The notes beneath the pieces were generated by a model that made no database searches, was not told where the DNA came from, and saw nothing but the letters and a program-made list of their open reading frames with translations. DNA of 64,000 bases from Actinomadura sp. NAK00032. GTDB taxonomy: Bacteria; Actinomycetota; Actinomycetes; Streptosporangiales; Streptosporangiaceae. The translations under genes were made by a program, and so were the position numbers. This document shows positions 16,711 to 25,723 of the stretch, in pieces. The stretch lies in NCBI RefSeq assembly GCF_013364275.1, contig NZ_CP054932.1, positions 4,464,001 through 4,528,000 on the forward strand, read 5' to 3'. Numbering within the stretch: the first letter of the stretch is position 1; each line of letters begins with the position of its first letter.

Positions 16711-17403
16711 CTACAGAAACGGGCGGTCCGGTTTTGTCGGGTGTGCCGCCAGGTACACGACGTCGGGTTCGCCGCGCGGCACCGGCACCGCTCTGGCCTG
16801 CACGCGGGCGAACCGCCGGCGCAGCTGCGCCTCGAACGCGGGTGCGACGCCGGCGCTCCACACCGCCAGGACGCCGCGCGGGGTGAGCATGCGGGCGAGC
16901 AGGTCCAGGCCGGTGGGGGCGTAGAGGCGGGCGTTGCCGGGGGTGACGGTCCAGTCGGGGCCGTTGTCGATGTCCAGGCACAGGGCGTCGAAGCGGCCGG
17001 CGGCGGGGTCGGCGACGACGTCGAGGAGGTCGGCCTCGCGGACGGTGACGCGGGGGTCGGTGAGCGCGCCGCCGGACCAGGGCCGCAGCGCGGTGCCGTG
17101 CCAGGCGATGACGGCGGGTTCGCGTTCGACGACGGTGACGTGCGCGACGGCGGGCAGGGTGAGGGCCTCGGCGAGGGAGAACCCGACGCCGAGCCCGCCG
17201 ATGAGCAGCCGCACGGGCGCGTCGAGGCCGTCCACGGCGGTGCGGACCAGGAGCCGCTCGGACTCGCCGTTGCGGGTGTCCATGAGGAACACGCCGTTGC
17301 TGATGATCTCGTAGTGGTCGCCGGCGCGGCGCAGGACCAGTTCGCCGCCGGCCCCGGCGGCGCGCTCGACCACCACCGGCTGTGCGGACGCGGCGGTTTC
17401 CAT
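16711..17403 (-). CDS. Spermidine synthase-like protein
   Basis: 230-aa Rossmann-fold protein of the polyamine aminopropyltransferase superfamily. The SAM-type nucleotide loop IGGLGVGFSLAEAL, the acidic strand end VTVVEREPAVI, the second acidic site READLLD and the catalytic-loop region CLDIDNGPDWTV are present, whereas the classic aminopropyltransferase Y-HE and PxxD pattern is only partly kept. Such short forms are common in actinomycetes and their substrate is unknown; a methyltransferase-like role is equally possible. TAGGGT lies 6 nt before the ATG, indicating a leaderless transcript. Confidence 0.7.
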   Translation of the reverse strand: METAASAQPVVVERAAGAGGELVLRRAGDHYEIISNGVFLMDTRNGESERLLVRTAVDGLDAPVRLLIGGLGVGFSLAEALTLPAVAHVTVVEREPAVIAWHGTALRPWSGGALTDPRVTVREADLLDVVADPAAGRFDALCLDIDNGPDWTVTPGNARLYAPTGLDLLARMLTPRGVLAVWSAGVAPAFEAQLRRRFARVQARAVPVPRGEPDVVYLAAHPTKPDRPFL

Positions 17404-17501
17404 GCCCGCACCCTAGCCGCCCCGCCCCCGGCCGGGTGCGGCCAGGCGGGGCCGGGGCCGGGGGTGGGCGGGACGGGGCGGTGTGGGCTACGGTGCCGGG
17501 C

Positions 17502-18302
17502 ATGCCCGAGCCTGCTTCGCCCGGCGGCCTGCTGCCGGGGCGCCGGATCCTGGTCGTCGGCGCGGGGACGCGGCCCAGCGCCGATCCCGCCGCGCCGGTC
17601 GGCAACGGCCGCGCGATCGCGGTGGCCGCTGCCCGCGAGGGCGCGGCGGTGGCGTGCGCGGACGTCGACGAGGGCGCCGCGGGGGAGACCGCGGCGATGA
17701 TCGCGGCCGGGGGCGGGACGGCGTGCACGGTGGTCGCCGACGTCACCGATCCCGCCTCGTGCGACCGGGTGGTCACGCAGGCGGCCGAGGGGCTCGGCGG
17801 GCTGGACGGGGTGGTGTTCAACGCCGGGATCGGGACCGGGTACGGGCTGGCGGGCACGGCGCTGGCCGACTGGGACCGGGTCCTGCACGTGAACCTGCGG
17901 GCGCCGTTCCTGGTGGGCAAGGCCGCGATGCCGGCGCTGGAGGCGGGCGGGTCGCTGGTGTTCATCGGGTCGCTGGCGGGGACCAAGCCGGGGTCGCGGT
18001 CGCCGTCCTATGACGCGTCCAAGGCGGGGCTGACGGGGCTGGTGCGGCACATCGCCGCCGAGGGCGCGCCGCGCGGGGTCCGCGCGAACGTGGTGGCGCC
18101 GGGCCTGATCGACACGGTGATGGGCCGGGACGCCGCGGCCGGGAACGCCGACCGGGACCGGGTCGCGCGGCTGATCCCGATGCACCGGCAGGGGACGGCG
18201 TGGGAGGTCGCGGAGGTGGCGGTGTTCCTGCTGTCGGACCGGGCGTCCTATGTGACCGGGCAGGTCGTCCACGTCGACGGGGGCCTGTCCACGCTGCGGT
18301 AG
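17502..18302 (+). CDS. Short-chain dehydrogenase/reductase
   Basis: 266-aa SDR oxidoreductase. The cofactor loop is a variant (VVGAGTRPSADPAAPVGNGRAIA) with an insert between the glycines; ADVTDPA, FNAGIG, the catalytic Ser in FIGSLAG and YDASKAG (Tyr-x3-Lys) are intact. It ends with GQVVHVDGGLSTLR, the usual classical SDR terminus. TACGGT 7 nt before the ATG and no Shine-Dalgarno indicate leaderless translation. The substrate is unknown. The following GNAT gene begins 48 nt later. Confidence 0.85.
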   Translation: MPEPASPGGLLPGRRILVVGAGTRPSADPAAPVGNGRAIAVAAAREGAAVACADVDEGAAGETAAMIAAGGGTACTVVADVTDPASCDRVVTQAAEGLGGLDGVVFNAGIGTGYGLAGTALADWDRVLHVNLRAPFLVGKAAMPALEAGGSLVFIGSLAGTKPGSRSPSYDASKAGLTGLVRHIAAEGAPRGVRANVVAPGLIDTVMGRDAAAGNADRDRVARLIPMHRQGTAWEVAEVAVFLLSDRASYVTGQVVHVDGGLSTLR

Positions 18303-18350
18303 GGGGAGACCGGGTGGCGGCGGCCCGGTGGCCGTCCTAGCGTGGCGGTC

Positions 18351-18863
18351 GTGGACGATCTCGTGTTGCGGCCGGTGGCCGAGGGCGACCTGGCGTTCGT
18401 GGAGCGGCTGCGGACCGATCCGGAGCTGGCGGGGCCGTTCCTGTGGGAGGGGTGGTCGGATCCGCGGCGGTTCCGGCGCCGCTGGGAGTCCGACGGCATG
18501 CTGGGCGAGGAGAACGGCAACCTGCTGGTGGTGCGCGGCGGCGGGCCGGTCGGGCTGGTGTCGTACCGGCGCGTGGCGGCATTTCGGACGTGGTGCTGGA
18601 GCATCGGGATCTCGCTGATGCCGCAGGCGCGGGGGAGCGGCGCGGGGACGCGCGCGCAGCGGCTGCTGGTGGAGTACCTGTTCGCGCACACCCCCGTCCA
18701 CCGGATCCAGGCCGAGACCGATGCCGCCAACATCGCCGAGCAGCGCGCCCTGGAGAAGGCGGGGTTCACGCGGGAGGGCGTGATGCGCGGCTATTCGTTC
18801 CTGGGCGGCCGGTACCGCGACGAGGTGCTGTACAGCGTCCTGCGGACCGACCCGCCGCCCTGA
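18351..18863 (+). CDS. GNAT family N-acetyltransferase (RimJ/RimL-like)
   Basis: 170-aa acetyltransferase. The acetyl-CoA site is visible as GISLMPQARGSGAGTRAQRLLVEYLF, read here in two parts, followed by the typical RIQAETDAANIAEQRALEKAGF and a last strand with YRDEVLYSVLR. The GTG at 18351 is preferred because TAGCGT lies exactly 7 nt upstream (leaderless); a GTG at 18342 overlaps that -10. Substrate unknown, most likely a small molecule or protein N-terminus. Confidence 0.82.
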   Translation: MDDLVLRPVAEGDLAFVERLRTDPELAGPFLWEGWSDPRRFRRRWESDGMLGEENGNLLVVRGGGPVGLVSYRRVAAFRTWCWSIGISLMPQARGSGAGTRAQRLLVEYLFAHTPVHRIQAETDAANIAEQRALEKAGFTREGVMRGYSFLGGRYRDEVLYSVLRTDPPP

Positions 18864-18872
18864 CCCGCGGCG

Positions 18873-18915
18873 GCGGGAGCAGCCGCCCGCCGGCGCGCTG
18901 GACGGCTGCTCCCGC
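18873..18915. terminator. Hairpin terminator between convergent genes
   Basis: Perfect 13-bp stem GCGGGAGCAGCCG (18873-18885) with CGGCTGCTCCCGC (18903-18915). It can end both the GNAT transcript and the minus-strand efflux operon. Confidence 0.7.
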
Positions 18916-18992
18916 GTCGTGTCCGCCGTGGCCCGCTCACACCCCTGGGCTGAGGAACACCTGTGCGATGGCGGCGCCGGCCGGGTCGGTGG

Positions 18993-19938
18993 TCAGGCCG
19001 GGAGCGCGTCGGCGACCGTGTCGGCGATGGCTTGGGCTCCGGCGTCGTTGGGGTGGATGTGGTCGCCGCTGTCATAGCCGGGGTGCAGGGCGGCGGGTGC
19101 GGTGGGATCGCGGAGTGCCCGGTCGAGGTCGGCGACCGCGTCGTAGGCGTCGTTGGTGCGGATCCACTGGTTGAGGCGCCGGCGTGTGCTCTGGGCTTCG
19201 GGGGTGTCGAACCCGGGGCCGGCCGCGGCGGCGCCGGCGAACGGGGTGACGGTCGCGATGACCGGCCTGATCCCGTGTCGGCGGGCGCGGGCGGCGAGTG
19301 CGGACAGCCCGGCGATGATGTCGGCGGCCGGGAGCGGGGGCTGGTCCAGCATGCCGGGCAGGCCGATGTCGTTGAGGCCGAGTTGGACGACGACGTGGGT
19401 CACCCCTGGGGCGGTGGGCGCCGGGCGTGGTACCGACCCCGTCGGTGAGGGAGTCGCCGAAGGCGGCCACCACCGGCCGGCCGGCCGGGCCGAGGACATC
19501 GATGCCGGTGAGCAGGAAGCGGGACTCCACCGGCTCGGGCTCGGGCAGGTCGGGGCGGGAGACGGCCTCGCCCGGGCTGAGGTAGCCGGTCTGCAGGGCG
19601 AACGGGTGGTAGTCGGCCGGTCCGGTGGCGGTGTGGTAGCTGCTGATGACCAGGTCGGTGCCGGGTGTCGTGGCGAGGTCGACCGGGTCGCTGATCGCTT
19701 CCCCGCAGGGCGGGATCGTCACCTGGTGCGCGCCGCCGAAGGTGACCGCGGTGTCGGTGCCGGGCACGATCGCCGCCGCGGTGCGGTGTGCCGCCACCCG
19801 GATGCGGGCGATGGCGAGCGGTTCCTTGCCGTAGAGGTTGCCGAGCCGGATCCGCAGCCGGGTTCCCGCGCCGCTGAGGCGGACGACCTGGCGGAGGGTC
19901 TGGTCGTGGAAGCCGCGCGGCGGGTGGATGAGGGTCAT
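18993..19938 (-). pseudogene. SGNH/GDSL hydrolase, internally deleted and frameshifted
   Basis: The N-terminal two thirds reads in one frame from the ATG at 19938 (MTLIHPPRGFHDQ) through a galactose-binding-like beta domain to SGNH block I (AAFGDSLTDGVGTT). The rest reads in another frame from PGVTHVVVQLGLND (block III) to DHIHPND (block V, catalytic Asp and His). The two frames meet near 19400-19435. About 50-60 residues that normally contain block II, the Gly of the oxyanion hole, are absent, so the product cannot be a normal hydrolase. It was the last gene of the MFS-SDR-GDSL operon that is broken by the Tn3 element. Confidence 0.75.
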
Positions 19939-19997
19939 CGGTTCGTGGGGGCTGACGGGGGCGGCGGAACGCGGCCGTCCATCGGGAGGTCACGGGG

Positions 19998-20731
19998 TCA
20001 GTTCTCCAGTCGGTGCAGCAGGCGGCGGGTGAGGTCGTCGAGGCGGCGGGCGGGGCGTCGATCCGGGCGGCGATCGGCTTGACGCCGTCCCGGACGGGGC
20101 GGCCGCTGCGTTTGAGGGCGGCGACGTGGGCGGCGGTGGCCGCGTCGTACTGGCCGGCGAAGCTCGTCGCGACCGGGCCGGGGTTGATGAGCACGTACCG
20201 GGTGCGCGTGCCGGCGTGGCGGGCGGCGTAGGCGACGCCGAGCAGGTCGTTGGCCCGGCCGGCCTGCATCTGCGCGGCGACGCCGTCGTAGCCGTGTTCG
20301 AGCATGAGGTCGTCCCAGTGGAGGCGGCCCATCGGCACGCCGGGCCCGGACACGTTGACGATGACGCCGGGCTCGCCGAGGCCGTGGCTGAGCAGGAACC
20401 GGCTCAGGTACTCCAGCGCGAAGGTGCCCTCGACGCCCTCGGCGGTGACGAACCGGTCCGAGCGGAAGTAGCGGGCGCACAGCACCAGGGCGTCCACGGC
20501 CGGGTGCCGGGTGTTGATCCGCTCCAGGACCCGGAGGTTCTCGCCGACCAGGCTCAGGTCCGCCGCGATGAACTCGGCGCCGGGGAGGGCGGCGGCCTTG
20601 GCGGCGTCGCGGCCGACGACGATGACGGTGTCGCCGCGGTCCAGGCGGGTGCGGGCGAGCGCGCGGCCCATCCCGTCGGTGCCGCCGGTGATCACGATCG
20701 TCTTGGCGGAGGCGCGTGCGGGGTGGTTCAC
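19998..20731 (-). pseudogene. Short-chain dehydrogenase, C-terminal frameshift
   Basis: The first 225 codons from the GTG at 20731 encode a short-chain reductase: TGGTDGMGRALA cofactor loop, AADLSLVGE, ALVLCARYF, VNVSGPG and a loop with Asn/Gly residues; the usual Tyr-x3-Lys is not clear. Near 20045 the frame changes: the expected ending RLDDLTRRLLHRLEN plus stop at 19998 is in the neighbouring frame, while the original frame runs on without a stop for 600 nt. A short deletion in the C-terminal domain is the simplest explanation; a sequencing indel cannot be excluded. Confidence 0.65.
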
Positions 20732-22103
20732 CGGGTCGTCCCTTCGGACATGGCGGGCGGCCGGGCAGCCGCGCGACGGCGGCCAGGATCACCGCGAGCA
20801 CCCCGGCGGTGAGCCAGAAGACGCCGTGCACGCCGGTGACCGGGTCGGCGGAGGTCTGCAGGATGAGGGTGACCACGGCGACACCGAGCGCCGCGCCGAG
20901 CTGGTTGAGCATGTAGAGCACCGAACTGCCCTGGGCGACCATCGGGCCGGGCAGGCTGCGGTACAGCGACCCCATCGTGGGGGCGCTGAACAACCCCATC
21001 CCCACGCCGAGCGCGAGCGCGGTCAGGGCCGGCCACGCCTCGGCCGTGCCGGCGCCGACGCGGGTGAAGGCCAGCGCGCAGGCCAGGGCCAGCGCCGCGC
21101 CGCCGGCGGCCAGGCCGCGGGCGCCGAGCCGGTCCGAGAGCCGTCCGGCCAGCGGCATCGAGACCGCGCCGCCCAGCCCCACCGGCGCCATCAGCAGCGC
21201 GGCGGCCAGCACGCCGTGCCCGTGCGCCTGCCGGTAGTACAGCGGCAGGACGAACAGCGCGGCGAAGTTCGCCAGCCCGCCCAGTCCCATGATCGTCACG
21301 CTCGCGGTGAAGCCGCGGCTGGTGAACAGCCGCAGGTCGATCAGCGGCGGGACGCCCGCGGCCCGGCGCGCGTGCGCGGTGTAGCAGGCCAGCAGTGCCG
21401 CGCCGGCCGCCAGCGGGAGCAGTGCCTGCCAGGCGGCGAAGGCCGACTGCTCGGCCGCCTGCGACAGTGCCAGGACGATGGAGGCGAACCCGGGGGCGAG
21501 CAGCGCCAGGCCGAGCACGTCCAGCCGCGGGCGCGGTCCGCCGGCCGGGGGGTCGGCGGGCAGGACGCGCACCGCCAGCGCGAGGGCGGCCAGGCCGACG
21601 GGCACGCTGAGCAGGAACATCCAGCGCCAGGACAGGCCGTCGAGGACGGCGCCGCCGGCGATCGGGCCGAGTACCGGGCCGAGCGAGAGCACCACCCCCA
21701 TCAGGCCCATCACGCGCCCGGCCCGCGCGGGGCCGGCGGCACGGGCCAGCAGGATCAGCACCAGCGGGTCCAGGAGCCCGGCGCCGACGCCCTGCAGCGC
21801 GCGGAAGGCGATCAGGCTGCCGATGTCCCAGGCCAGGCCCGCGGCCAGGGCGCCGGCCGCGAACACCGCCAGGCCCGCCAGCCACAGCCGCCGGCCGCCG
21901 AACCGGTCGACCGCCCACGTGGTGAACGGGATCGTCGCGGTGACCGCGAGCAGGAATCCGGTCGAGGCCCAGCCGACCGTGCTGAGCGAGGCGCCGAGCT
22001 CGGCGGCCAGGGTGTCGGTCGCCACCGCGGCCATCGAGCTGTTCAGGATGCCCAGCAGCCCGCCGAGCAGGACCACCCCGATCGTGGCCGGCAGCCGGGC
22101 GTC
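20728..22103 (-). pseudogene. MFS drug efflux transporter, 5' end cut off by Tn3 insertion
   Basis: Body of a 14-TM DHA2-type multidrug exporter: GGLLGILNSSMAAVATDTLA, DRFGGRRLWLAGLAVF, FRALQGVGAGLLDP, LGPVLGPIAGGAVLDGLSWRWMF (motif C and after, in parts). The reading frame enters from the transposon end, and its own first codons are on the far side of the element (27918-27932). At the 3' end the frame has no stop before the next gene; a one-base change near 20750 would restore an ending MSEGTTR with a stop overlapping the next start (GTGA), so a frameshift is likely there too. Confidence 0.8.
22099..22103. repeat. Target-site duplication, left copy
   Basis: GCGTC directly abuts the left terminal repeat and is repeated at 27913-27917. 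A 5-bp duplication is the Tn3-family signature and shows that this end arose by transposition. Confidence 0.9.
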
Positions 22104-22187
22104 GGGGCTTGAGCAGCAACCAAACGGCCAGTCACGTTAAGGAGCCCGGCGGGCTCGTCTTGCCGTGACTGGCCGTTTCGATGCGGG
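22104..22187 (+). repeat. Left terminal inverted repeat of the Tn3 element
   Basis: 84-bp repeat that matches the reverse complement of the right end at 81 of 84 positions; the differences are within 5 bp in the centre. Besides the outer Tn3-like 38 bp it contains an internal inverted repeat (AAACGGCCAGTCA against TGACTGGCCGTTT), so each end can form a hairpin. Confidence 0.92.
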
Positions 22188-22269
22188 CGGGGCTTCGAGG
22201 GACAGGGATGTTGTAACGGTTCGGTCGCTGTGGGTGAGCTACTGGTTGGTCGGTCCTACCTTGCGGCGT

Positions 22270-25200
22270 ATGCCGGTGGTGGACTTTCTGACTGATGATG
22301 AGGCGGCCGCGTACGGGCGGTTCGTGGGGCCGCCGTCGCAGGCTGATCTGGAGCGGGTGTTCTTCCTCGATGACGAGGACCGGGCGCTGGTGGGGCGGCG
22401 GCGCGGCGAGCACATGAAGCTCGGGTTCGCGCTCCAGCTGGTGACGGTGCGGTGGCTGGGGACGTTCCTGGAAGATCCGCTGGACGTGCCCACGGTGGTG
22501 CTGGACTTCGTCGCTGAGCAGCTGGGGGTTAAGGACCCGTCGCAGGTGAAGCGGTACACCGAGCGGCGGACGACGCCGTTCGATCACCAGCAGGAGATCC
22601 GGCAGGTCTACCAGTGGAAGGACTTCGGCTCGGTCGAGCCGGAGTTCGTGGCGTGGGTGGCGGCCCGGTCGTGGACGTCCGGGGACGGCCCGAAGGCGAT
22701 CTTCACTGACGGGGTGGGGTGGCTGCGGGAGCGCAAGGTGCTGCTGCCGGGCGTGACGACCCTGGCCCGGCTGGTCGCGAGCGTCCGGGACGACACGACG
22801 CAGCGGTTGTGGGGCGTGCTGGAGGGGTTGCTGACGGTCGGTCAGCGGTACGTCCTGGACCAGCTGCTGGAGGTGCCGCCCGGGGCGCGGGTGTCGGATC
22901 TGGAGCGGTGGCGCAAGGGCGTCGCGCCGCGGGCGTCCGGCCCGACGATCGTCAAGGCCTTGGACCAGGTGTCGGAGATCGGCGGCCTGGAGCTGGCCGA
23001 GCTGGGCGCCGAGGCGCTGGTGCCGCAGCGCCGGCTGGGTGAGCTGGCCAAGTACGGGATGCGCGCGGACGCTTCGGCGCTGCGGCGCCATGGCGACGGC
23101 CGGCGGCTGGCGACGCTGCTGGCCACGGTCCGGTTCCTGGAGGGCAAGTCGGTCGATGACTCCCTGGAGCTGCTGGATCTGTTGATGGCGACCGAGTTGG
23201 TGAACAAGGCACAGAACGCCTCCAACAAGGAGACGGTCCGCAAGCACCCGAAGCTGGCGAAGTCCGCGGCCCGGTTGGCGGTCGCTGTGGAGGCGCTGTT
23301 CGAGTCCGACGGGTGGGGCGGCGGTCCGGATTCCGAGCCCCGCGTGGCGGAGGTGTGGGAGGCGATCGAGGCGGTCATCTCCCGCGCCGAACCGCGCGCC
23401 GCTTTGGTGCTGGTGAACGACAGCGTGCCGCCGGCGGACGCCGCCGATCCCGACGACTGGCGCAGTGAGCTGGTCGGGCGCTACGCCACCGTGTCGGGGT
23501 TCTTGAAGGTGCTGGCCGAGGTGATCGAGTTCGGTGCGAACGTCGAGGGTGCGCCGGTGCTGGAGGCGATGAAGGCGCTGCCGGACGTGCTGGCCTACCG
23601 CAGCCGCCTGCCCGCCCCGCTGATCCCCGGGCGCCTGGTCGAGGTCGGGGTGGTGAACGGCCCGTGGAAGCGCCTGGTGTTCGGGCACCCGGTCCGCGAC
23701 GACGGCTCGGTGAACCGGCACGCCTACGCCTTCTGCGTGCTGGAGCGATTCTGGCGCGCTTTGAAGCGCCGGGAGATCTACGCCGAGGCCTCCACCAAGT
23801 GGCGCAACCCCCAAGCCGAGCTGCTGGAAGGCCCGCCGTGGGAGGCGGTCCGGCCCGACGCGCTGACCGCGCTCAGCCTCCCCGCGGACCCTGATGCGCT
23901 GCTGGCCGAGCATTCGGCCACCCTGGACGCCGCTCTCATGGAGGTCGGTGGACGGCTGGTCGCCAACCCCGACGTCCGGGTCGACGGCGCAGGGAAGATC
24001 CACCTGACCGGGGTCAAAGCGATCGAGGAACCGCCGTCCCTGGTCGACCTGCGGGCCCGCACCACGGCGATGCTCCCGCGCGTGGAGCTGCCCGAAGTGA
24101 TTCTCGAGGTCATGTCGTGGGTGCCGGAACTCGCCGAGGCGTTCACTGCGGTGTCCGGCGGCCGGTCGCGGCTGAAGGACCTGCCGATCTCGATCGCCGC
24201 CTGCCTAACGGCCCACTCGCTGAACGTCGGGTACCGGCCGATCGCGAAGAAGGGCGTGGAGGCCCTGGAACGATCGCGGCTGTCGCACGTCTACCAGAAC
24301 TACTTCCGGCCCGAGACGTTGAGCTTGGCGAACGTGCCGCTGGTGGAGATGCAGGCGAATCTGCCGCTGGCACAAGCGTGGGGCGGTGGGCTGGTCGCCG
24401 CGGTCGACGGGATGCGGTTCGTCGTTCCGGTCCCGGCCGCGTTCGCCCGTCCCAACAGGAAGTTCTTCGGATCGAGACGCGGTATGACCTGGCTGAACGC
24501 CATGAACGACCGCGGCATGGGTCGCGGCGCGAAAGTCGTGTCGGGAACGATCCGGGACTCCCTGCACATGGTCGACGTCATCTTCGGCCTGGACGGCGGC
24601 GATCTCCCCGAGATCGTCGTTTCGGATACCGGGTCTTACAGTGACCTGGTCTTTGGGCTGCTGGAACTGCTGGGGATCTCCTACCGGCCCGCCCTGGCGG
24701 ACCTGCCCGACCAGAAGGGCTGGCGGATCAACGCCTCCGCCGACTACGGGCCCTTGAACACCTTCGCCCGAGGCAAGATCGACCTACGCAAGATACGCCG
24801 GAACTGGGAGGACATCCTTCGGGTCGTCTCCTCGATCTACACCGGGACCGTGCGGGCCTACGACGTCGTCACCATGCTCCAGCGCGATGGCCACCCCACC
24901 GCCCTCGGCGAGGCCATCGCCTCCTACGGCCGGATCTTCAAGACCCTGCACATCCTCCAGTTCATCGACGTCGACGAGACCTACCGCCGCGACATCAAGG
25001 ACATCCGCAACCTCCAGGAAAACCGGCACTCCCTCGCCCGCAAGATCTGCCACGGCAAGAAGGGTGAGCTCTACCACCGGTACGAACGCGGACTTGAAAA
25101 CCAGCTCGGCGCGCTCGGCCTGGTCCTCAACTGCGCCACCCTCTGGACGACCGTCTACCTCGACGCCGCCGTCCGCCAGCTCAAAGCCCAGGGCTACCCC

Positions 25201-25353
25201 GTCCGGGACGAGGACATGGCCCGGCTCTCGCCGTTCGTCCACTCCCACCTCGGCGTCCACGGCACCTACACCTTCGCCCTGCCCGATCTGGCCCCCGGCG
25301 CCATCCGCGACCTGCGCGACCCAGATGGCGCCGAGGACGACGACGAGATCTGA
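22270..25353 (+). CDS. tnpA: Tn3-family transposase TnpA
   Basis: 1027-aa DDE transposase, full length for the family. The N-terminal DUF4158-type DNA-binding region (FLTDDEAAAYGRF) is followed by the long helical middle part and the Tn3 catalytic domain with Asp713 (AAVDGMRF), Asp786 (VVSDTGSYSD) and Glu917 (NLQENRHSL). The family ending is also present (RYERGLENQLGALGLVLNC, SPFVHSHLGVHGTY). The ATG at 22270 is chosen because TACCTT lies exactly 7 nt upstream with no Shine-Dalgarno; an upstream frame extends into the terminal repeat and is not used. Confidence 0.96.
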   Translation: MPVVDFLTDDEAAAYGRFVGPPSQADLERVFFLDDEDRALVGRRRGEHMKLGFALQLVTVRWLGTFLEDPLDVPTVVLDFVAEQLGVKDPSQVKRYTERRTTPFDHQQEIRQVYQWKDFGSVEPEFVAWVAARSWTSGDGPKAIFTDGVGWLRERKVLLPGVTTLARLVASVRDDTTQRLWGVLEGLLTVGQRYVLDQLLEVPPGARVSDLERWRKGVAPRASGPTIVKALDQVSEIGGLELAELGAEALVPQRRLGELAKYGMRADASALRRHGDGRRLATLLATVRFLEGKSVDDSLELLDLLMATELVNKAQNASNKETVRKHPKLAKSAARLAVAVEALFESDGWGGGPDSEPRVAEVWEAIEAVISRAEPRAALVLVNDSVPPADAADPDDWRSELVGRYATVSGFLKVLAEVIEFGANVEGAPVLEAMKALPDVLAYRSRLPAPLIPGRLVEVGVVNGPWKRLVFGHPVRDDGSVNRHAYAFCVLERFWRALKRREIYAEASTKWRNPQAELLEGPPWEAVRPDALTALSLPADPDALLAEHSATLDAALMEVGGRLVANPDVRVDGAGKIHLTGVKAIEEPPSLVDLRARTTAMLPRVELPEVILEVMSWVPELAEAFTAVSGGRSRLKDLPISIAACLTAHSLNVGYRPIAKKGVEALERSRLSHVYQNYFRPETLSLANVPLVEMQANLPLAQAWGGGLVAAVDGMRFVVPVPAAFARPNRKFFGSRRGMTWLNAMNDRGMGRGAKVVSGTIRDSLHMVDVIFGLDGGDLPEIVVSDTGSYSDLVFGLLELLGISYRPALADLPDQKGWRINASADYGPLNTFARGKIDLRKIRRNWEDILRVVSSIYTGTVRAYDVVTMLQRDGHPTALGEAIASYGRIFKTLHILQFIDVDETYRRDIKDIRNLQENRHSLARKICHGKKGELYHRYERGLENQLGALGLVLNCATLWTTVYLDAAVRQLKAQGYPVRDEDMARLSPFVHSHLGVHGTYTFALPDLAPGAIRDLRDPDGAEDDDEI

Positions 25354-25381
25354 CCAGTGAAGGGATCGCCGCGGCCGAACC

Positions 25382-25510
25382 GAGGGCCGCTACCGCGGCC
25401 GGCCACCCGCACTCGCCGGAGACCAGCTTGAGGACGTGCGGGCGGCGTTCCGTGACGAGGGCGCCTCGATCGCCGGTCTGGCACGCGCGCACTGGCCGAC
25501 CTGCTGCCCG
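25382..25510 (+). pseudogene. Remnant of a serine recombinase C-terminus
   Basis: One frame reads GRYRGRPPAL, then LEDVRAAFRDEGASIAGLARAH, resembling the arm and helix-turn-helix of resolvase/invertase C-termini (R-G-R-P then a short HTH), after which the similarity breaks off. No catalytic domain is present. It lies just behind tnpA where older Tn3 elements often carry a resolvase; the functional tnpR is at the other end. Confidence 0.5.
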
Positions 25511-25647
25511 ACCCGAGGATCCCCCCTCAGTCCTGATCGAGAGATGGGCCACCCGCATCCGAACGGTGGACGGCGGTAACTCCGCCCGAACCGGCTCGCT
25601 ATCGCCGTTGGCCCGTTCGGTTGTTGGTCAAGGGCCGGTTCTCGAAC

Positions 25648-25687
25648 ACTTGGCAGGCCGCCCTTGGAGTACGGCGCTCTGCCAAGT
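25648..25687 (-). terminator. Hairpin terminator of the NmrA-like cargo gene
   Basis: ACTTGGCAG (25648-25656) pairs with CTGCCAAGT (25679-25687), with an inner GCCGCC-type stem. It lies 36 nt past the stop of the minus-strand cargo gene. The rest of 25511-25723 shows no gene. Confidence 0.5.
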
Positions 25688-25723
25688 CCTGCCTGACTCG
25701 GCCGAGGCCGACGGTGGTTGTTG

